From Treponema sp. (lineage in GTDB: Bacteria; Spirochaetota; Spirochaetia; Treponematales; Treponemataceae), in assembly GCA_014803985.1 (NCBI GenBank), contig JAAVAO010000056.1, positions 1 through 55,390 on the forward strand: a stretch of DNA of 55,390 nt, read 5' to 3'. The translations under genes and the position numbers were made by a program. Below are positions 1-9,011 of this stretch, one piece after another. The notes beneath the pieces are model-generated. The model had not been told where the DNA came from, did no database searches, and saw only the letters and a list, made by a program, of their open reading frames with translations. The stretch's first letter is position 1. Every line of letters begins with the position of its first letter.

Positions 1-1
1 A

Positions 2-372
2 GCATTCGCCTCCAGTTTTGCCTGCGAGTTTGCAATGCAAACTCGGTAGCAATTCCGTAGGAATTGCGCACTTTACTCAAAACTGGCTAGGGGATTTTAA
101 ATGTGTGCGAAATGCCTTAATTGGTTGTTCATTGCTATAGGTTTGGCATTCGCCTCCAGTTTTGCCTGCGAGTTTGCAATGCAAACTCGGTAGCAATTCC
201 GTAGGAATTGCGCACTTTACTCAAAACTGGCTAGGGGATTTTTTAAGTGTGGAAAATGCCTCAATGGGTTGTTCATTGTTATAGGTTTAGCATTCGCCTC
301 CAGTTTTGCCTGCAAGTTTGCAATGCAAACTCGGTAACAATTCCGTAGGAATTGCGCACTTTACGCAAAACT
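2..372. repeat. Tandem array of a 144-bp hairpin-rich repeat (2.6 copies in window)
   Basis: The same unit begins at 2, 146 and 290, an exact 144-bp period. The first two copies are nearly identical; the third ends near 372 and has a few changes. Each unit holds nested inverted repeats: an outer CCAGTTTTG (12-20) with CAAAACTGG (78-86), an inner GAGTTTGCA/TGCAAACTC palindrome (26-44) and CAATTCC-GTA-GGAATTG (50-66). The array probably extends left of the window. No coding sequence fits it. The rest of the 440-base gene-free stretch (373-440) holds nothing I recognise. Confidence 0.9.
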
Positions 373-440
373 GGTTAGATGGTATTGAAAACTTGACGGA
401 AGATACATTAGTTTTTATCATTCGGCATTGAATCTAGCAA

Positions 441-1478
441 TCATCTTGGCGGTCGTCTCATTCCAGATCCGCCGCTATTTTCTTGCCGTCTTCCGCCCCT
501 ACTATTTATTTTCATTCCAGAAATTTTTGGATTGCTTTGAGCTTTTAAAACATCACCTTCTTTAACCGCCCCATCAATAATTTTCACATATTCAAAACCG
601 TATGGACTCACACGAACGGGAATTCTTTCACCTGTTGTCGCAGTTTCAACAAATGATGCATCACCGTCTTTTCCAATCGCATACGATTCAACAACAAAAA
701 ATGTTTCTGGAGCGTCAATTTGTATTTTTCCCGTAAAAGAATAGTTTGGAAGTATCGTATCGGGATAGTCATCTATTCGGATTTTTGTTTTTACAACCGT
801 TGCTCCGCGACTCGTTACCTCACCAATGGCAGGCCAGCCAACGACATATCCCTCCACATCTCCCTTATATGCGGGAAAATTAAAAATCACTTTTTGCCCA
901 ACCATAAGACTTTCCACTTCAGTTTCTGGAATTTCAACCTCCGCAATGAGATAGTCCACATTCACCAACGTTCCAGCAGAATCCTTCGCCTCCATTGAAT
1001 CTCCAAGCGCCACATCCAAATCCGCAATAATTCCATCAAACGTTGCCACAACTTTTCTGTCATCTATTTTTTGAAGAAGTGAAAGCCGCTGTTTTTCCTG
1101 CAACTCCAACTCTTTTTTAGAACCAGCAATTCTCGTTGATGTCATATCATAGTCAAGCCTTGCAAGATTGTATTCCTGTTCCTGTGCATCAAGTTGAATA
1201 ATCAAATCCCCCTTTTTTACCTTGTCGCCCTTTTTCACATACACCCCGATAACAGTTCCAATGGATTTTGCTTGCAAAATCTGCTCTTCCGCCGCAGAAA
1301 CCGTTCCTGCAATTTCGATTATGTGTTCATACGTTTCAGAGCGAACTTGATATGTAATTTCAGGGGAAGCCGATTGCTTTATAAAAATTCTCGCTAAAAA
1401 AAGAGAGCCTATCACAAATACAAGACCTGCTAAAACCGCTATGACGACCCCCGTCTTTTTTCTCTTTTTCTTTGCCAT
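441..1478 (-). CDS. Membrane-fusion (HlyD/RND adaptor family) efflux subunit
   Basis: A 345-residue periplasmic adaptor that would link an inner-membrane pump to an outer-membrane channel. It has a short basic N-terminus and one transmembrane anchor (about residues 10-31). A beta-barrel and lipoyl-like half follows, with the family-typical VKKGDKVKKGDLI segment, then a short helical hairpin (about 105-140) and a second barrel region. The C-terminus is basic and Gly/Arg-rich. Its ATG overlaps the stop of the TolC-like gene by one base (TAATG at 1476-1480), so the two are translationally coupled. No pump gene follows; the repeat array lies immediately downstream. The family is clear, the substrate unknown. 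Confidence 0.88.
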   Translation of the reverse strand: MAKKKRKKTGVVIAVLAGLVFVIGSLFLARIFIKQSASPEITYQVRSETYEHIIEIAGTVSAAEEQILQAKSIGTVIGVYVKKGDKVKKGDLIIQLDAQEQEYNLARLDYDMTSTRIAGSKKELELQEKQRLSLLQKIDDRKVVATFDGIIADLDVALGDSMEAKDSAGTLVNVDYLIAEVEIPETEVESLMVGQKVIFNFPAYKGDVEGYVVGWPAIGEVTSRGATVVKTKIRIDDYPDTILPNYSFTGKIQIDAPETFFVVESYAIGKDGDASFVETATTGERIPVRVSPYGFEYVKIIDGAVKEGDVLKAQSNPKISGMKINSRGGRRQENSGGSGMRRPPR

Positions 1479-2932
1479 TAGTTTATTTCCTCATCGCGGC
1501 AGAACAAAAGTTTTGTCGTATTATTATAAATTATCAAGTCAATATCGTTTATCAAAAGATTTATTCGATACCGCTCCTTGTTTGCATAGGAATTCAAATA
1601 TTCGCTCTCCGTAATCACTCCAGCCTTTAAATACTCTGCCATATCCTTTTCAAGCTCCACATACATATTATAAAATTCAGAATTTGACTGCTTTGACCAT
1701 ACTATGTCGGCAAGAGATTGGTTTTGATCAACAACGGAAGTTTCGTATGAATCTTCAGCGGCTTGAATTGCAATAAACTCCTCCTCTTCTGAACAAGCAT
1801 CTTGTTTCTTTGTTATTCTTGATTTTCGCAATTCGTTTGGATTAAAAACTGCGGAAACAGTATAAATCAAATGTGAAAAATCCGCCCCCACAGGAAATGA
1901 AATTCCCGCCCCCATATTCAAACCGTTCCATCCCGCTGTAAGACCTGCATCAATCGTATCGGTTTTATTTTTTGAGATTGTGTCCACAGTGCTACCGCCT
2001 ATATCTGCAATCCCCGTTGTCTTTGCAGAAGGATTGTTAAATGTATAGCCTGCATTTGCGCTTAAAGTAAAATTCTTTTTTGCCTCGCGTACAAGAGAAT
2101 TATATTCGTGAGTATATTTTGCGCCTTCAATTTTTGTATACATATCCTTTTTATATGAAGAAATAGCAACTATTTCAACCTGCTCAATTTTTGACGGCAA
2201 AAAATCTTCAGGTTTTGCTCCCGTTTCAAATAGTTCTCCGCATTTTGATGCGAACACTGCGCAATCATGCTCCAACTTTCTAACAGCAGTTTCCACGCTA
2301 TGTCTGTCATCGAAAACCTTTAATTCTGCCTGACGATACTTTGCCGAAGAATTTGAATATCCTTTTGCCTTTACCTCTTCAAAATCGATAGTGTCTTCAT
2401 AAAGATTCGTTTGCGCTGTAATTATTGAATTCGCCGCAGTAAAAAGGTTTTTTAATTCTGCATAATATTCTTTTTCTGCCTCAAGCGCGCGATTTTGCAA
2501 GTCTCTCTTCGCCTCAAGCACATCTCTATCCGCTTTCATAAGATTTACTTTACGAGTTATTCTACCCCCAGAAATAATATCCGCAGAAAGAGATATTTTT
2601 GTATTTTCCGTGTTATTTTCACCGTTCTGTATTTTTATATTTGAAGAAATGGTTGCTCCAAGATTATTTGCCTGCGGAATAGAAGCCGTTAAAGACGGAG
2701 TAAAATTAACATTCATACTGTCTCCCTGCGATTGCAAGGTTAAAGTTCCCGTTGAAAGCTTCAAAGAAAATCCATTATCTATTTTCATTTCTTTTGCGGA
2801 AAGCATAGTTTTTTCAAGTTCAAAAGCAAGTCGCTTTAATTCAAGATCATTTTCCAAATACTTTTGCAAATGAGGCGCAGAAAACCCCCGTCCTATTAAA
2901 GCCAGCACACAGAAAAAAGCAAATTTTTTCAT
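1478..2932 (-). CDS. TolC-family outer-membrane efflux channel
   Basis: A 484-residue protein with an N-terminal signal peptide (MKKFAFFCVLALIGRGFSA). Long helical segments containing many Glu, Lys and Ala residues alternate with Ser/Thr-rich beta segments, the usual plan of outer-membrane factors. It lies first in a two-gene operon with the membrane-fusion protein. There is no Shine-Dalgarno, but a TATACT hexamer on the minus strand (2944-2949) ends 11 bases before the ATG, so the leader would be very short. An out-of-frame ATG lies 8 bases upstream at 2940. The assignment rests on architecture and partner gene. Confidence 0.8.
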   Translation of the reverse strand: MKKFAFFCVLALIGRGFSAPHLQKYLENDLELKRLAFELEKTMLSAKEMKIDNGFSLKLSTGTLTLQSQGDSMNVNFTPSLTASIPQANNLGATISSNIKIQNGENNTENTKISLSADIISGGRITRKVNLMKADRDVLEAKRDLQNRALEAEKEYYAELKNLFTAANSIITAQTNLYEDTIDFEEVKAKGYSNSSAKYRQAELKVFDDRHSVETAVRKLEHDCAVFASKCGELFETGAKPEDFLPSKIEQVEIVAISSYKKDMYTKIEGAKYTHEYNSLVREAKKNFTLSANAGYTFNNPSAKTTGIADIGGSTVDTISKNKTDTIDAGLTAGWNGLNMGAGISFPVGADFSHLIYTVSAVFNPNELRKSRITKKQDACSEEEEFIAIQAAEDSYETSVVDQNQSLADIVWSKQSNSEFYNMYVELEKDMAEYLKAGVITESEYLNSYANKERYRINLLINDIDLIIYNNTTKLLFCRDEEIN

Positions 2933-3119
2933 TTTTTCATTTTAGTATATATAAAGAAAAAAGGGAATTCACCCAAACAGATTCAACATAAAAATAAAAT
3001 TTCAGAAGGCAGGGCAAAACACTGCTCACCAAGTTTTCCAACCGTAATTTTTGTGCAAAGCCATAAATCCATATATGTATCCGCTTGTCAATTATTTTAA
3101 AAGATTTTATAATCAAGAT

Positions 3120-3527
3120 ATGGTTGCAGAACAAGCAGTTAACAAGTATGTTGAACAAAGGGCTGACAAACGTTTTGATGACATAGGAAGAATAGAGGCA
3201 GAGGACTTATGCCCTTTAGCTGGCGTTTTAGACAACATCAGTTTAAACGGTTGCAAAGTGCATTATAAATTTCCCGTCTCCGTTGACATGGAAAATGACT
3301 ACAAAGTGAAAATCACATTCGCAAGAGATGCCTCAAACGGCAGTCTTTCTCTTTTATGCCGCCCAAGATGGACAAAGGAAACAAATGGTCGTATGGAAAT
3401 CGGCTTTAGCATTCTGCCTTCTGTGGATTCTGCAAGACTTACCGAATATGTAAAAAAATTAGGGCTTGAAGAAAACGGCAAGGAATTTTCCGAAGAAATA
3501 GGTGGCTCCGACTGCCAGTTAATTTAA
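3120..3527 (+). CDS. PilZ-domain protein, predicted c-di-GMP receptor
   Basis: A 135-residue single-domain protein. It shows both halves of the PilZ binding signature: an RxxxR motif (RADKR, residues 13-17) and a D/NxSxxG motif (DNISLNG, about residues 38-44) ahead of the beta-barrel. The reading frame extends upstream to a TTG at 3051 and an ATG at 3075. I prefer the ATG at 3120 because it places RxxxR near the N-terminus, but no start has a good ribosome site. It is transcribed divergently from the TolC gene and precedes the RlmM-like gene by 30 bases. It probably senses c-di-GMP for motility or surface behaviour; the partner is unknown. Confidence 0.82.
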   Translation: MVAEQAVNKYVEQRADKRFDDIGRIEAEDLCPLAGVLDNISLNGCKVHYKFPVSVDMENDYKVKITFARDASNGSLSLLCRPRWTKETNGRMEIGFSILPSVDSARLTEYVKKLGLEENGKEFSEEIGGSDCQLI

Positions 3528-3557
3528 AATCGCCGTCATAATGCAGTAAAAACAAGT

Positions 3558-4532
3558 ATGAATGAAGTTGAGCCTAAAATAAAAATAGAGAATATAAGTG
3601 GCAGAGCGTTCTTAGCGTTTCCAGACCAAACAGAAATGCTTTTAACAGAAATGATTGAACGGCTGCACATCGTGTCAAAACCAACTCACATATACGGCGA
3701 CTTGCTTTATTTTGCCGATATAGACACAACATCCCCCTTGCCTTATTGGGCAAAAACAACAATGCTTGCTCCAAAAATAATCCATTTTAATTCAATAAAA
3801 GACGCTGCGTCCGTTTTGCGTTCATTTCAGCGCAGTTGGGCGCCGTATAATTACCACCTTTTTAGAAGGGCAAACTTTATTCAAGAAAAATTACCTCATA
3901 TCCATTTAAATGCACGTCCGTTTCCAATGAAAATTCCATCGTCACCAATTGGACTGTACACCCTCATTGATGAAAACACTATGCTTGTTTCTGAAAAAAC
4001 TTCAAGCGTATTTCCTGCAGGACACATTATATTTGAAGAGGATCATGAAAACCCTCCAAGCCGCGCCTATTTAAAATTAATGGAGGCATTAACAGTCTCT
4101 GCGCTCAACAACGGTCCAATGCCAAAAGAGGGAGATTTTTGTTTTGAAGCGGGTGCATCCCCTGGAGGATGGACATGGCTTTTAACAAAACGAGGCGCAT
4201 CAGTTTTTGCCGTAGACCGCGCAGAACTTGCCCCTTCATTGATGAAAAATCCTCTTGTAAAATTTACATCTCACGATGCATTTACGCTAAAACCTTCTGA
4301 AATTGGAAAATGCGATTGGGTTTTTAGCGATGTAATTTGCTATCCCGCCCGCCTTTATAACTGGATTTGCAAATGGCTTGAAAGCGGACTTGCAAAAAAT
4401 ATGATATGCACGATAAAAATGCAGGGAAAAACCGACTGGTCGCTCATAGAAAAATTCGCCGCGCTCCCAAACAGCCGCATCGTCCATTTAAATTATAATA
4501 AACACGAACTCACCTGGATTTACACAAGTTAA
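3558..4532 (+). CDS. RlmM-like SAM-dependent (FtsJ-fold) rRNA 2'-O-methyltransferase
   Basis: A 324-residue protein. The C-terminal half carries an FtsJ-type Rossmann methyltransferase: SAM-binding motif FEAGASPGGWTW (about 195-206), VFAVDRAEL motif II, DWVFSDV with the catalytic Asp, and a later conserved Lys (TIKMQGK) and Glu (KHELTWI). These match the K-D-K-E tetrad of 2'-O-methyltransferases. The layout resembles RlmM, which modifies C2498 of 23S rRNA, but the N-terminal half is shorter than in E. coli RlmM, so the exact target is inferred. It is probably co-transcribed with the PilZ gene. Confidence 0.75.
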   Translation: MNEVEPKIKIENISGRAFLAFPDQTEMLLTEMIERLHIVSKPTHIYGDLLYFADIDTTSPLPYWAKTTMLAPKIIHFNSIKDAASVLRSFQRSWAPYNYHLFRRANFIQEKLPHIHLNARPFPMKIPSSPIGLYTLIDENTMLVSEKTSSVFPAGHIIFEEDHENPPSRAYLKLMEALTVSALNNGPMPKEGDFCFEAGASPGGWTWLLTKRGASVFAVDRAELAPSLMKNPLVKFTSHDAFTLKPSEIGKCDWVFSDVICYPARLYNWICKWLESGLAKNMICTIKMQGKTDWSLIEKFAALPNSRIVHLNYNKHELTWIYTS

Positions 4533-4671
4533 AACACAAAACGAAATTCTTTGCTATTTAACTTTTCCATATAAGTAAAAACTCACAAAGACAAAACACT
4601 GGTCAATTTTGGAGGCGGAGCATAAAAGACTGGAGACGGAAATCAAATAATAAGAATCCGCAACTAAAAGC

Positions 4672-4708
4672 GAACGCAGGGCTGCGGAGCAACCCTGCGT
4701 TCATTTTT
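4672..4708 (+). terminator. Strong hairpin terminator
   Basis: GAACGCAGGG (4672-4681) pairs with CCCTGCGTTC (4693-4702), with a small extra GCT/AGC pairing inside the loop, followed by ATTTTTAT. It ends rightward transcription from the RlmM-like gene and could also act weakly on the ComFB gene from the other side. Confidence 0.85.
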
Positions 4709-4726
4709 ATCTTTACAATAAAATTT

Positions 4727-5455
4727 CTATTTCATTGATGAAATCACAGTATCCTCATAATCTGGTGTAAACAAAAACAAATCCTGTATTTTTAAAGAAT
4801 ATGCCTTATTCAACGCACTGCGGTCTAATTTTTCAGCAACTAACGGAACTTCAAATACATACGTTGTACTCTCATACCCTTCGGCAGAAACTTCTATTGT
4901 AAATTGAAATGTCTTTGTTTCACCTTCAAACGAAGCCTGCTGTGCAGCAACCCAAAATGTATAGTGACCGCTCGTTGCCGCAAATGTGGGAGAAGGATTC
5001 ATCCACGTCATATCGTGCATCTCTGCAAGATTTTCACCTTGTTTAAGCACAACTGTCGCTCCAGAAAGAGGCGCAAACATTGCTCCATCAAAAACTTGCC
5101 CAGAAAAAATAGGAAAGTTAAACATCGGCATTTCTGAAACAATTGTTGTTGACGGTGGCTTTAATTGGTTATGATAGGAACGCTTTGCAGAACTGACAAG
5201 ACGAATTCCTTCCATTGCAAGACGGTTAATGTCCGCTTGAATTTGAGAAAAAAAGACATCTGCATCAAAATGGGTAACTCCGCGACCAGAAACAATATAG
5301 CGAGGCGGAATTCGGTTCAAAACAAAACTGCATGCATCAAGACGGCAACTTTCACAGTCGCAAGAAAGCCATGGAGTGTTTTGTTCTTTTAGACTATCAT
5401 AAAATCCATTTACACATTTTGTAACATATTCTTCCATAATGTTATGTACATTCAT
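4727..5455 (-). CDS. ComFB-domain protein with C-terminal beta-sandwich extension
   Basis: A 242-residue protein. The N-terminal 100 residues match the late-competence ComFB family: an MEEYV helix, then a cysteine cluster (CDCESC...DAC) followed by a conserved VLNRIPPRY segment. The C-terminal part (about 125-225) looks like a carboxypeptidase-regulatory or Cna-B-like beta-sandwich (FSGQVFDG...LSGATVVL...GHYTF). A longer frame runs to 5566, but the ATG at 5455 is preceded by AGAGG with 7-base spacing, which decides the start. ComFB proteins are thought to bind cyclic dinucleotides; here this would parallel the nearby PilZ protein. Function is inferred from family only. Confidence 0.78.
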   Translation of the reverse strand: MNVHNIMEEYVTKCVNGFYDSLKEQNTPWLSCDCESCRLDACSFVLNRIPPRYIVSGRGVTHFDADVFFSQIQADINRLAMEGIRLVSSAKRSYHNQLKPPSTTIVSEMPMFNFPIFSGQVFDGAMFAPLSGATVVLKQGENLAEMHDMTWMNPSPTFAATSGHYTFWVAAQQASFEGETKTFQFTIEVSAEGYESTTYVFEVPLVAEKLDRSALNKAYSLKIQDLFLFTPDYEDTVISSMK

Positions 5456-5558
5456 TTTTTTACCTCTCATAATCAAAATAATAGACAAAAATCGTATAAA
5501 ATTTTTTTCCTTTCCAAAAAAGTATAAACATAAATCCCTATTATTGCAACAAAAATAG

Positions 5559-5587
5559 TTGGACATATAAAAATTTTACATTATACT
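5559..5587 (+). promoter_or_regulatory. Sigma-70-type promoter of glnA
   Basis: TTGGAC (5559-5564), a 17-base spacer, then TATACT (5582-5587). Transcription should start near 5594, giving a leader of about 65 bases. A small CCGC/GCGG hairpin (5629-5641) stands just before the AGAGG ribosome site of glnA. Confidence 0.75.
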
Positions 5588-5658
5588 ATAGCCTGTTTTA
5601 TTAGGTATTATGAAAAATTAAACGCCACCCGCTTTAGGCGGTTATATGAGAGGTTATT

Positions 5659-6879
5659 ATGTACACAGAGTCTGAAATTCTTGATTTTGTTAGAGATGAG
5701 GATGTAAAATTTATTCGCCTTGCGTTTTTTACTTTGAATGGAAAGCAAAAAAACACTTCAATTATGGCAAACCAACTTACTCTTGCATTTAAAAACGGCG
5801 TTAGCTTTGATGCCTCGAGCATTCCAGGATTTCAAGGTTCCAACCACTCAGACTTATTTCTTCATCCAGACCCATCAACAATAGAAGTGCTTCCGTGGAG
5901 ACCAACAACAGGCAAAGTTGTTCGTATGTTTTGCGACATTCGTTATCCTGACGGAACGCCTTACGAAAAGGATTGCCGTTATATTTTAAAGAATATCGTT
6001 AAAAAGGCAAAGGAAGAATTCGGCGTTGAGTTTAAAATTGGCACTGAAATTGAATTTTATCTTATGAAATTGACTGAAAATGGTGACCCCTCAAAAATTC
6101 CAATGGATAACGGCGGCTATATGGATATTGCGCCTGAAGACAAAGGAGAAAATATTCGCCGCGAACTGTGCTTTACTTTGGAGCAGATGGGTATTATTCC
6201 CGAAGCAAGTCATCACGAGGCAGGACCGGGACAAAACGAAATCGACTTTAAATACGCATCTCCATTGACGAGCGCAGATAACACCGCAACTTTTAAATGG
6301 GCGGTTTGCACAAACGCAGCAATAAACGGACTATATGCAGACTTTTCGCCAAAACCGTTTTCTGACAAACCTGGAAGTGGAATGCATATAAATATTTCCT
6401 GTTGCCACGAAAAAGATGGCGACACAACTGAATATATGCGATATACGCTTGCAGGAATCCTAAAGCACATTGAAGAAATCACCATTTTTTTAAACCCCAC
6501 AGCAAATTCTTATAATCGACTTGGAAAATACAAAGCACCAAAATATATAAGCTATGATTATGAAAATCGCTCGCAGTTGATTCGGATACCTGCAACAAAA
6601 GAAGAAAAACGCATAGAGTTGCGCTCCCCCGATCCTGAATTAAATCCATATATTGCGTTTACGCTTTTAATTGCAGCTGCGCTTGATGGTATAAAAAACA
6701 AACTAACTCCTCCCGATGCAGTTTCAGAAAATCTCTTGGATGCAGAATGCCCAACTACAAAAAATCTAAAAACGCTTCCTTCGTCCTTTGAAGAGGCATG
6801 CTCTATAGCCGAAAAAAGCGAATTCGTAAAAAAGGTGCTCGGAGAAAATCTTTTAAAGTCATTTTTAGAAAGCAAATAA
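5659..6879 (+). CDS. glnA: Glutamine synthetase, type I
   Basis: Converts glutamate, ammonia and ATP to glutamine in the cytoplasm. The 406-residue sequence has the GSI signatures: DGSSIPGF-like FDASSIPGFQGS, IGTEIEFYL, GPGQNEIDF, a KPFSDKPGSGMHINIS ATP-binding block and RIPATKEEKRIELRSPDP with glutamate-binding residues. It is shorter than E. coli GlnA (469) and lacks the adenylylation-site tyrosine near the C-terminus, so it belongs with the GSI-alpha type and should not be controlled by GlnE. The ribosome site is AGAGG. An ANTAR response regulator begins 11 bases after the stop, suggesting linked regulation. Confidence 0.96.
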   Translation: MYTESEILDFVRDEDVKFIRLAFFTLNGKQKNTSIMANQLTLAFKNGVSFDASSIPGFQGSNHSDLFLHPDPSTIEVLPWRPTTGKVVRMFCDIRYPDGTPYEKDCRYILKNIVKKAKEEFGVEFKIGTEIEFYLMKLTENGDPSKIPMDNGGYMDIAPEDKGENIRRELCFTLEQMGIIPEASHHEAGPGQNEIDFKYASPLTSADNTATFKWAVCTNAAINGLYADFSPKPFSDKPGSGMHINISCCHEKDGDTTEYMRYTLAGILKHIEEITIFLNPTANSYNRLGKYKAPKYISYDYENRSQLIRIPATKEEKRIELRSPDPELNPYIAFTLLIAAALDGIKNKLTPPDAVSENLLDAECPTTKNLKTLPSSFEEACSIAEKSEFVKKVLGENLLKSFLESK

Positions 6880-6890
6880 CAATATATAGT

Positions 6891-7490
6891 ATGAAATCTG
6901 ATATTACCAGTGTCCTTTTAGTGACAAAAGACAATAAAATCTCCTCATCAATTATGCAAATGCTCGTTTCTCCTCTTTTTGAAGTGACCATTTGCTCCGA
7001 TTTTAACGAGGCGCGCAGAAAGGTAAATGAGGTTGTTTATAAAATCATCATAGTTGATTTAGGAGATGATTCTGATGCCGCTTTTGCAGTGGACATAAGC
7101 GACACGCTTTCAACAATATTGCTGTTAACTCCAAATAGTCTTTTTGACCACATTTCATATCGTGTTGAATCTTATGGAATTCTTACAATTACAAAACCAT
7201 TTGATGCCTTTTACTTTTACAATATAATAAAAATTGCCCTTGCCGTTCAAGCAAAAATACAGCGCATTTCATCGCAAAATGTAAAACTCAAAGTCAAAAT
7301 GGAAGAAATTCGCATTATAAATCACGCAAAAATGCTTTTAATCCAGCACCGACAAATGACAGAAGACGATGCACACCATTTTATAGAACGTGTTGCAATG
7401 GACAAGGGATTAAAAAAAATAAACGCAGCACAAGAAATCATCATAGAATTTGAAAGTTATTCTTTCCCTTCACATCATCACGAAAAATAA
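6891..7490 (+). CDS. ANTAR-domain response regulator (RNA-binding antiterminator)
   Basis: A 199-residue protein. The N-terminus (1-115) is a degenerate receiver-like domain (SVLLVTKDNK, IIIVDLGDD, ITKPFDAF with the conserved Lys). A coiled linker leads to a C-terminal three-helix ANTAR domain (about 140-190: NHAKMLLIQHRQMTEDDAHH). ANTAR proteins bind paired stem-loops in mRNA leaders and prevent termination. Its place directly after glnA suggests nitrogen control. The frame could extend back to 6798 inside glnA; the ATG at 6891 gives the normal domain start. There is no clear ribosome site, so coupling to glnA translation is likely. The phosphoacceptor aspartate is uncertain. Confidence 0.85.
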   Translation: MKSDITSVLLVTKDNKISSSIMQMLVSPLFEVTICSDFNEARRKVNEVVYKIIIVDLGDDSDAAFAVDISDTLSTILLLTPNSLFDHISYRVESYGILTITKPFDAFYFYNIIKIALAVQAKIQRISSQNVKLKVKMEEIRIINHAKMLLIQHRQMTEDDAHHFIERVAMDKGLKKINAAQEIIIEFESYSFPSHHHEK

Positions 7491-7494
7491 AGAA

Positions 7495-8889
7495 TCAATT
7501 GCCTTTTGCCTTTTTTGCATCCGCCTCATTAAATAACGCTTGCATCGTGGGATTATTCCGCGTTAATTTTTTTATAGATAAATCATCCGCCTTATTGTTG
7601 GCTATCCGCAAATTGTTTTCGCTTCCAATCAAAGCGTCCTTTATTTTTTGCAAATGATCAATAGATTTATCTATTTCATCTATGGCTGTTTTAAATTTAT
7701 CGCTTGCAATACGATAATTTCGGTTAAATCCGTCTTTAAATTCAACCAATTGGTTTTCAAAATTCGTTATGTCGATAGACTGATTTTTCGCCTCTGCAAG
7801 CTGCCTTTTATAATCAAGAGATTTTCTTGATGTATTGCACAAAAGCGTAATAATCGGGATAAAAAATTGCGGTCGTATCACATACATTTTTTCAAACTTG
7901 TAAGAAACATCAACAATTCCACCGTTATACAAATCGCTATCGCTCTCCAAAAGCGAAACTAAAACCGCAAATTCACAGTTTTTTTCCTTTCTATCTTTAT
8001 CAAGCTCTTTAAAAAAATCTTCATTTTTATGTTTTGTTGCAGTTGTGTCAGCCTCGTTTTTCATCTCAAACATAATTGAAACATATTCTATCCCATCTAT
8101 GGAATCTCGAAAAATAAAATCGCCTTTAGAACCTGTGCGTGCGTCATTGTCCTTTTCAAAATAGGCATTTGGCATAAGAGGGCGCAGATTTTGTTCAAAA
8201 CAGGTTTTGCAATGCACTTCAAGCGTTTCTCCTATCATCTTTGTTGACATTTTCGCCTTTAAATCTTTGTAATAGTCGATTTGTTCGTCTTTCGCCTTTA
8301 ACTGCGTTTCAAAATTCGCCTTTAAATCTTTTTCATGGATTTGCGCCTGTGTTTTTGAGGCTGTAATTTCATTCGTCAACCGCAAGATTTCCTGCTGCTT
8401 TTCATTCAACGCCTTTTCTTTTTCTGATTGAGATTTTGCCATCTCCAATTTTAACTGAGAATCGCTTGCAAAAATCTTCTGATTTAAAGTTGCAATTTCA
8501 GCGTCTTTTTTTGCAAGAGCCTCGTTTATGGCTATTTTCTTTTCATTTTCAAACTGAGAAATTTTTGATTGAAGTTCTGAAATTGTTGCTTTAAAATCCG
8601 ACTCCATTTTATACTGCTGGTTTTTCATTTCCGCATCGGCTTGACTCTTCAATCGGTCTATTTGATTTTTTAACTCGGAAATTTCATTTTTCTTTTGCAG
8701 TTCAAACTGATTTTTCGCCTGCCCCAATTTTTCCTGATACAGTTTGTCCGCTCCACGAGCAATGGACTCTTCTAATCCGCTTGTATCTATGCTAGAAAGT
8801 TCTGTCAAGTCAATATAATCGCCCTTTGATGCATCCTCATCAAGCACCAAAGTATTTTTATTCTTTACAATTACACTTATTTTTTTCAT
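7495..8889 (-). CDS. DUF2130 protein, coiled coil plus nuclease-like domain
   Basis: A 464-residue protein. Residues about 45-215 form a long charged coiled coil. A DUF2130 domain follows with [26 protein letters not shown] and a FEMKNE segment, a D...E-x-K arrangement like the PD-(D/E)xK nuclease fold. A second helical region ends the protein. The family is widespread and of unknown function; nuclease activity is an inference from the motif. There is no Shine-Dalgarno: TATAAT on the minus strand (8897-8902) lies 7 bases before the ATG, so a leaderless mRNA is likely. It converges with the ANTAR gene with a 4-base gap. Confidence 0.82.
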   Translation of the reverse strand: MKKISVIVKNKNTLVLDEDASKGDYIDLTELSSIDTSGLEESIARGADKLYQEKLGQAKNQFELQKKNEISELKNQIDRLKSQADAEMKNQQYKMESDFKATISELQSKISQFENEKKIAINEALAKKDAEIATLNQKIFASDSQLKLEMAKSQSEKEKALNEKQQEILRLTNEITASKTQAQIHEKDLKANFETQLKAKDEQIDYYKDLKAKMSTKMIGETLEVHCKTCFEQNLRPLMPNAYFEKDNDARTGSKGDFIFRDSIDGIEYVSIMFEMKNEADTTATKHKNEDFFKELDKDRKEKNCEFAVLVSLLESDSDLYNGGIVDVSYKFEKMYVIRPQFFIPIITLLCNTSRKSLDYKRQLAEAKNQSIDITNFENQLVEFKDGFNRNYRIASDKFKTAIDEIDKSIDHLQKIKDALIGSENNLRIANNKADDLSIKKLTRNNPTMQALFNEADAKKAKGN

Positions 8890-9011
8890 AAGTACAATTA
8901 TACTGTGAAAGAAAACATTTTTAAAGATACATTCTGATTTTCCAATTATGCTTTAGTTGCCCGCAAAACGATTAAAACAATTTGCAGGTTCCATAACAAA
9001 ACTCATATCTC

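Noticed and set aside
2..372. CRISPR array
   Set aside because: The whole 144-bp unit repeats, with no short direct repeats separated by unique spacers, and there are no cas genes in the window.
3299..3481. Antisense open frames over pilZ and many other genes
   Set aside because: They are frame shadows of well-supported genes without ribosome sites or recognisable products.
5591..5641. Canonical double-hexaloop ANTAR target in the glnA leader
   Set aside because: The first hairpin straddles the predicted transcription start and the second has a five-base loop; neither has the A/G hexaloop.
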